Shown here: positions 5,433 through 7,833 of the stretch, in pieces
Numbering within the stretch: the stretch's first letter is position 1
Layout of the letters: the number at the start of each line of letters is the position of its first letter
Assembly: GCA_017883495.1 (NCBI GenBank)
Contig: JADGNL010000127.1
Location: 1 to 7,833, forward strand
DNA length: 7,833 nucleotides
From: Methanomicrobiales archaeon
GTDB lineage: Archaea > Halobacteriota > Methanomicrobia > Methanomicrobiales > Methanospirillaceae
Direction of reading: 5' to 3'
Notes under the pieces: generated by a model
What the model saw: only the letters and a program-made list of their open reading frames with translations
The model's database searches: none
What the model was told of the DNA's origin: nothing
Translations under genes and position numbers: made by a program

Positions 5433-6623
5433 ATGTACCTCTCGAAGATGCGGGGAGCCCGCCTGCTCGTCATGGGCCTGCTCCTGGTGGCCCTCGCCGG
5501 AGGCATGATCTTCCCGGTCTCCGTCGCCGCGGCACCCACGGGAACGGCGACCGTCTCGCCCGCGACGACGGTCCCGGTCCCGTTCGGGACGACCGTGTCC
5601 GCCACCCCGACCGCGACGACGAAGGCAACGACGGCCGTAACAACAAGGGCGACGACCGCGACCACGAAGGCCACGACGGCACCCACGTCGGCGCCCACAT
5701 CGGCGAAGACCACCACGCCCGCCACGACGGCTCCGACGACGGCAGCGACCACCAAGGCCACGACGGCCCCGACGTACGAGGCCCCGGCGGCTCCGAGTCT
5801 GCCGGCCGCGTCGACGGTCGTTTCCGCCCCGACGATCGTGCCCGGGTCGTACACGGTCCCGGCCGGCACGGGGATCTTCACGGTCTCCTCGGTCGGCAAC
5901 GTGCCCGTCGGCGCCGACGGCGTGGTCCAGCTCATCGTCGACAACGGCTGGAACCCGCCGTTCGGCGACACCTACGTCGACGTCAGCTGGGACCCGTCCA
6001 TGGTCGCGTACGAGTCCGCGGCCATCAAGGTCCTGAACACGACCGCGGCCGTCTCGAGCGATCACTCCGTGCGGATCATGCTCGGCGACTTCCGCCGCGG
6101 GTACCCGCAGGGGCGGTATCCCCTCGCGGCGATCACCCTGCGCGCGATTCGCGAGGGGACCTCGGCCCTCACGGTCTCGGTCGACCACGTTCGGTACTGG
6201 ACCAGCGACTTCTCCGAGTTCACGGACATCACCGCGACCGCCTCGGGTCGGAGCGGGACCTTCTCGACGGGCGCGCTCCCGGTCGAGTCCCAGCCGATCG
6301 TGACCTTCACGCAGAACACGCTCGCACCGGTCTACTACCCGACGAACGACATCGACTCGGGCGGCGTGAGCACGACCGCGACGACGGCGACCCCGACGAC
6401 AGCGCCGACGACGGTAACGACCGTCGAGACGATCGCGACGCAGCCCCCCGCGACCGCCGTCACGACCGATCTCCCGACGACCAACCAGACGCCGTACGTG
6501 TACGGCTCGTACGCCCCGGTCTCGACCCGGGTCCAGACCTCGGGCATCCCGGTGGCGGGCGTGGTCGTGGTCTCCCTCGCCATCCTCGGCGGCGTGGCCC
6601 TGCTGCTCCACCGCCGGCGATGA
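5433..6623 (+). CDS. Thr-rich surface protein with a cohesin-like module and C-terminal membrane anchor
   Basis: The 396-residue product begins with a signal peptide (about residues 1-33, cleavage near VAAA|PTG). A Thr/Ala linker of about 70 residues (44-115) repeats ATTKATTA and is a likely O-glycosylation target. A beta-rich module follows at about 148-278. Its features (GTGIFTVSSVGNVPVG, VSWDPSMVAYES, then YPLAAITLRAIREGTSAL before a Val-rich strand) match the order of conserved elements in cohesin domains: the 'yDpsvl' strand, 'laxitfkak', and 'G.s.l'. A second Thr-rich linker (about 312-365) leads to a hydrophobic helix (371-392) and RRR. The protein should therefore sit outside the cell, tethered. 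Known cohesins bind dockerin modules; the family match here is by pattern and needs a profile search. An in-frame ATG at 5382 would add 17 residues ahead of the signal peptide, and ATG 5448 would remove five. No ribosome site distinguishes them. A dockerin-like sequence lies 1.1 kb downstream. Confidence 0.8.
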   Translation: MYLSKMRGARLLVMGLLLVALAGGMIFPVSVAAAPTGTATVSPATTVPVPFGTTVSATPTATTKATTAVTTRATTATTKATTAPTSAPTSAKTTTPATTAPTTAATTKATTAPTYEAPAAPSLPAASTVVSAPTIVPGSYTVPAGTGIFTVSSVGNVPVGADGVVQLIVDNGWNPPFGDTYVDVSWDPSMVAYESAAIKVLNTTAAVSSDHSVRIMLGDFRRGYPQGRYPLAAITLRAIREGTSALTVSVDHVRYWTSDFSEFTDITATASGRSGTFSTGALPVESQPIVTFTQNTLAPVYYPTNDIDSGGVSTTATTATPTTAPTTVTTVETIATQPPATAVTTDLPTTNQTPYVYGSYAPVSTRVQTSGIPVAGVVVVSLAILGGVALLLHRRR

Positions 6624-6632
6624 TACTCGACT

Positions 6633-6643
6633 CCTCTTTTTAG
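6633..6643 (+). terminator. T-tract terminator of the cohesin-like gene
   Basis: CCTCTTTTTAG starts ten bases after the stop at 6623. A second T4 run follows at 6645-6648. It has the same form as the tracts at 31-42, 1721-1733 and 7685-7694. Confidence 0.5.
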
Positions 6644-6676
6644 ATTTTAGAAGATTCACCGGGCCCCCAGGGGACG

Positions 6677-6691
6677 CATATTGGTAAATAC
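6677..6691 (+). promoter_or_regulatory. TATA-like element before the basic-tailed secreted protein gene
   Basis: The AT-rich stretch CATATTGGTAAATAC lies in a GC-rich setting, 15-30 bases before the ATG pair at 6707 and 6713. The expected transcription start falls on those ATG codons, and no ribosome site is visible, so translation is probably leaderless. This gene and the cohesin-like gene would then be separate transcripts. Confidence 0.35.
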
Positions 6692-6706
6692 GCTCCCGCT
6701 CAATAG

Positions 6707-7681
6707 ATGTCCATGAGCCCCCAGCAGCGGGGAGGACGGGTGATCGCGATCTGCGGTCTTCTTCTCCTGCTCATCTCAGGCGTCGCCGCGGCCGAAGCAG
6801 CGGTCACGGACTCGCCCATCGCGATATCGAACGCCGCAGCCGACGGCGAGCCTTTCCAGCCGCCGGCGGACCCGGCCCACGTCTGGGTCGCGGGCGACGT
6901 CTTCTCGCTCCACGGCACCGACCAGTACCGCTACATCGTCGTCTACACGCGGGACACCCCCGACGGCCGGGTCCACGGCTGCTACCCGGTCGAGCAGGAG
7001 GCCTCGGGCCGGTACGTGGTCTCGCAGTACGTCCACGGCCAGGAGGTCTTCGGCGACGCGTTCATCGGGGCACAGGGCGGGAAGTTCCTCGCGAACGTCC
7101 CCCTGAACGAGGTCGTGATCACGGACCGCACCCCCGCGGACAGCGGCAAGACGTACTTCGGCCAGACCCTCGGCTCGATCTACGGCGGGGCGAACGCCCC
7201 GGCGCCGACGACGTCGCCGTCGCCGATCCCGACTGCCCCGCACTGGCCCAGCGTCGCGCCGACCGTGCCCCCGACCGTGAGCCCCACCGCTGCGTCGATG
7301 GGCGTGGTCGGCATCACCTTCACGCCCGGGCCGACCCCCTCGCTCCCGAGCAACCCCCAGCCGCTCCCGATGCCGACGGTCACCACGACGCCCGTGCCGC
7401 CAACGGAGACCGTGACGACGGCGCCGACGGTTGCGCCAGGTAATGGGGCGCAGGTCGTCGAGCCGGCCGCGCCCGAGCCCGCCGTGACGTCCGCGCCGGC
7501 TCGGTCCTGGGGTAAGCGGTTCGCGGCCTGGCAGGCGCCGACCACGACCGGTCGCCGCGTGACCGCGGTCATCGCGCCCGGCGGGACGGCGAACCCCGGC
7601 GGGCGGGCGGCGCGGACCGCGCCGAAGGCGTTCGGCCGGGTCTATCCGACCTGGTCCGTGTTCGGCCGGTCGACGATCTGA
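6707..7681 (+). CDS. Secreted protein with Pro/Thr-rich linker and acid-free basic tail, family not recognised
   Basis: The 324-residue product has a signal peptide at about residues 1-29 (hydrophobic core 12-28, cleavage near VAAA|EAA). A compact, mixed-charge region follows at about 55-160. It has many aromatic residues, for example VWVAGDVFSLHG, YRYIVVYTRDTPDGRVHGCY and SQYVHGQEVFGDAFIG, which suggests a beta-rich domain. Residues 165-258 are a Pro/Thr/Ser linker typical of archaeal surface proteins. The last 66 residues (259-324) contain about ten Arg or Lys and no Asp or Glu, with Trp and Phe at intervals (RSWGKRFAAWQ, FGRVYPTWSVFGRS). Third codon positions stay GC-rich to the stop, and a terminator follows, so this tail looks genuine and not frameshifted. 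Unlike its two surface-protein neighbours it has no terminal membrane helix, so it is either released or held by the tail. ATG 6713 is an alternative start two residues in. No function is assigned. Confidence 0.75.
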   Translation: MSMSPQQRGGRVIAICGLLLLLISGVAAAEAAVTDSPIAISNAAADGEPFQPPADPAHVWVAGDVFSLHGTDQYRYIVVYTRDTPDGRVHGCYPVEQEASGRYVVSQYVHGQEVFGDAFIGAQGGKFLANVPLNEVVITDRTPADSGKTYFGQTLGSIYGGANAPAPTTSPSPIPTAPHWPSVAPTVPPTVSPTAASMGVVGITFTPGPTPSLPSNPQPLPMPTVTTTPVPPTETVTTAPTVAPGNGAQVVEPAAPEPAVTSAPARSWGKRFAAWQAPTTTGRRVTAVIAPGGTANPGGRAARTAPKAFGRVYPTWSVFGRSTI

Positions 7682-7684
7682 GGT

Positions 7685-7694
7685 CCCCTTTTTC
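7685..7694 (+). terminator. T-tract terminator of the basic-tailed protein gene
   Basis: CCCCTTTTTC follows the TGA at 7679-7681 by three bases and resembles the other plus-strand tracts in this window. Its position supports the stop at 7681 as the true gene end. Confidence 0.5.
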
Positions 7695-7724
7695 CAATGC
7701 TTCGTCCGGAGCGGAGGCCGTCGT

Positions 7725-7832
7725 TCAGTCTCCCTCGTCGGCGCCGCCCGAGCCGTCTCCGGCGGGTCGGCCGCGTCGAACGATCCGGACGGCGACGGAC
7801 AGTACGACGACGGGAACGGCCGGATCGACTTC
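7725..7832 (-). CDS. Possible C-terminal end of a convergent membrane protein (alternative to the dockerin-like reading)
   Basis: From the right edge the minus strand reads 35 codons to a TGA at 7727-7725: PAVPVVVLSVAVRIVRRGR, then a Gly/Asp-rich end. This could be the last membrane helix and tail of a gene lying mostly outside the window, converging on the secreted protein gene with 43 bases between stops. Against it, about a quarter of its codons end in A or T, more than in neighbouring genes, and no T-tract follows the stop. It uses the same triplets as the plus-strand dockerin-like motif, whose Asp and Gly codons read backwards as Val and Ala. The hydrophobicity may therefore be an artefact. 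Confidence 0.3.
   Translation of the reverse strand, partial: EVDPAVPVVVLSVAVRIVRRGRPAGDGSGGADEGD
7770..7832 (+). pseudogene. Dockerin-like calcium-loop sequence without a visible start (gene fragment or start of an unseen gene)
   Basis: The plus strand reads Ala-Ala-Ser and then NDPDGDGQYDDGNGRIDF to the window edge. This closely fits the DxDGDGxYxDxNGNGRxDF loop that begins dockerin-like modules at the ends of many archaeal secreted proteins, two residues shorter in the middle. Third codon positions are mostly G or C. However, no ATG, GTG or TTG opens this frame between the stop at 7681 and the motif. A Pro/Ser-rich linker-like stretch (SPSSAPPEPSPAG) just upstream is in a different frame, as if a frameshift split linker from module. 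It is either a decayed fragment, a sequencing shift, or a chance antisense of the minus-strand reading. The two share exact codon triplets. Confidence 0.35.
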
Positions 7833-7833
7833 G

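Noticed and set aside
5600..5790. Repeated Thr/Ala codon blocks considered as a CRISPR-like or structural repeat
   Set aside because: Units are short, degenerate and in frame with a Thr-rich linker. There are no unique spacers of constant length.

Overview
The window looks like the chromosome of a GC-rich methanogenic euryarchaeon, probably of the order Methanomicrobiales (Methanoculleus-like). This is inferred from several signs: PEGA-repeat surface protein, Thr/Pro-rich secreted proteins ending in a membrane helix plus a basic tail, a cohesin-like module, T-tract terminators without GC stems, TATA/BRE-type promoters in short AT-rich islands, and GC-rich third codon positions. No rRNA, tRNA, CRISPR array, insertion sequence or origin was seen.

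Layout. A secreted protein with six PEGA repeats (104-1720, +) converges on a Kef-type cation/proton antiporter with an RCK/TrkA regulatory half (1724-3706, -); their stop codons are 3 bases apart. The antiporter appears to start at a CTG codon, because its conserved first membrane helices lie upstream of the first ATG and no ATG, GTG or TTG is available there. A 100-base AT-rich divergent promoter region with a perfect 9-bp dyad separates it from a small two-helix membrane protein (3806-4096, +).

Next come two genes on the minus strand. The first transcribed (4505-5221) encodes a hydrophilic protein with seven repeats of the GsiB/KGG stress-protein type. The second (4275-4439) encodes a 54-residue six-cysteine zinc-ribbon-like protein. 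A G-rich tract lies between them. A 211-base divergent promoter region then leads to a plus-strand pair of surface proteins: a Thr-rich, membrane-anchored protein with a cohesin-like module (5433-6623), and a secreted protein with a globular N-terminal part, a Pro/Thr linker and an acid-free basic tail (6707-7681).

The last 60 bases encode, on the plus strand, a calcium-loop sequence typical of archaeal dockerin-like modules, but with no start codon in view. The same codons read backwards give the hydrophobic end of a possible minus-strand gene, so only one of these readings can be right.

How they work together. The window mixes cell-envelope proteins (PEGA, cohesin-like, basic-tailed secreted protein) with stress and ion-homeostasis functions (Kef antiporter, KGG-type hydrophilin). 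The possible cohesin-dockerin neighbourhood suggests modular protein docking on the cell surface. The promoter architecture suggests each gene is mostly transcribed singly, and some genes carry dyads near the predicted transcription start that could bind regulators.
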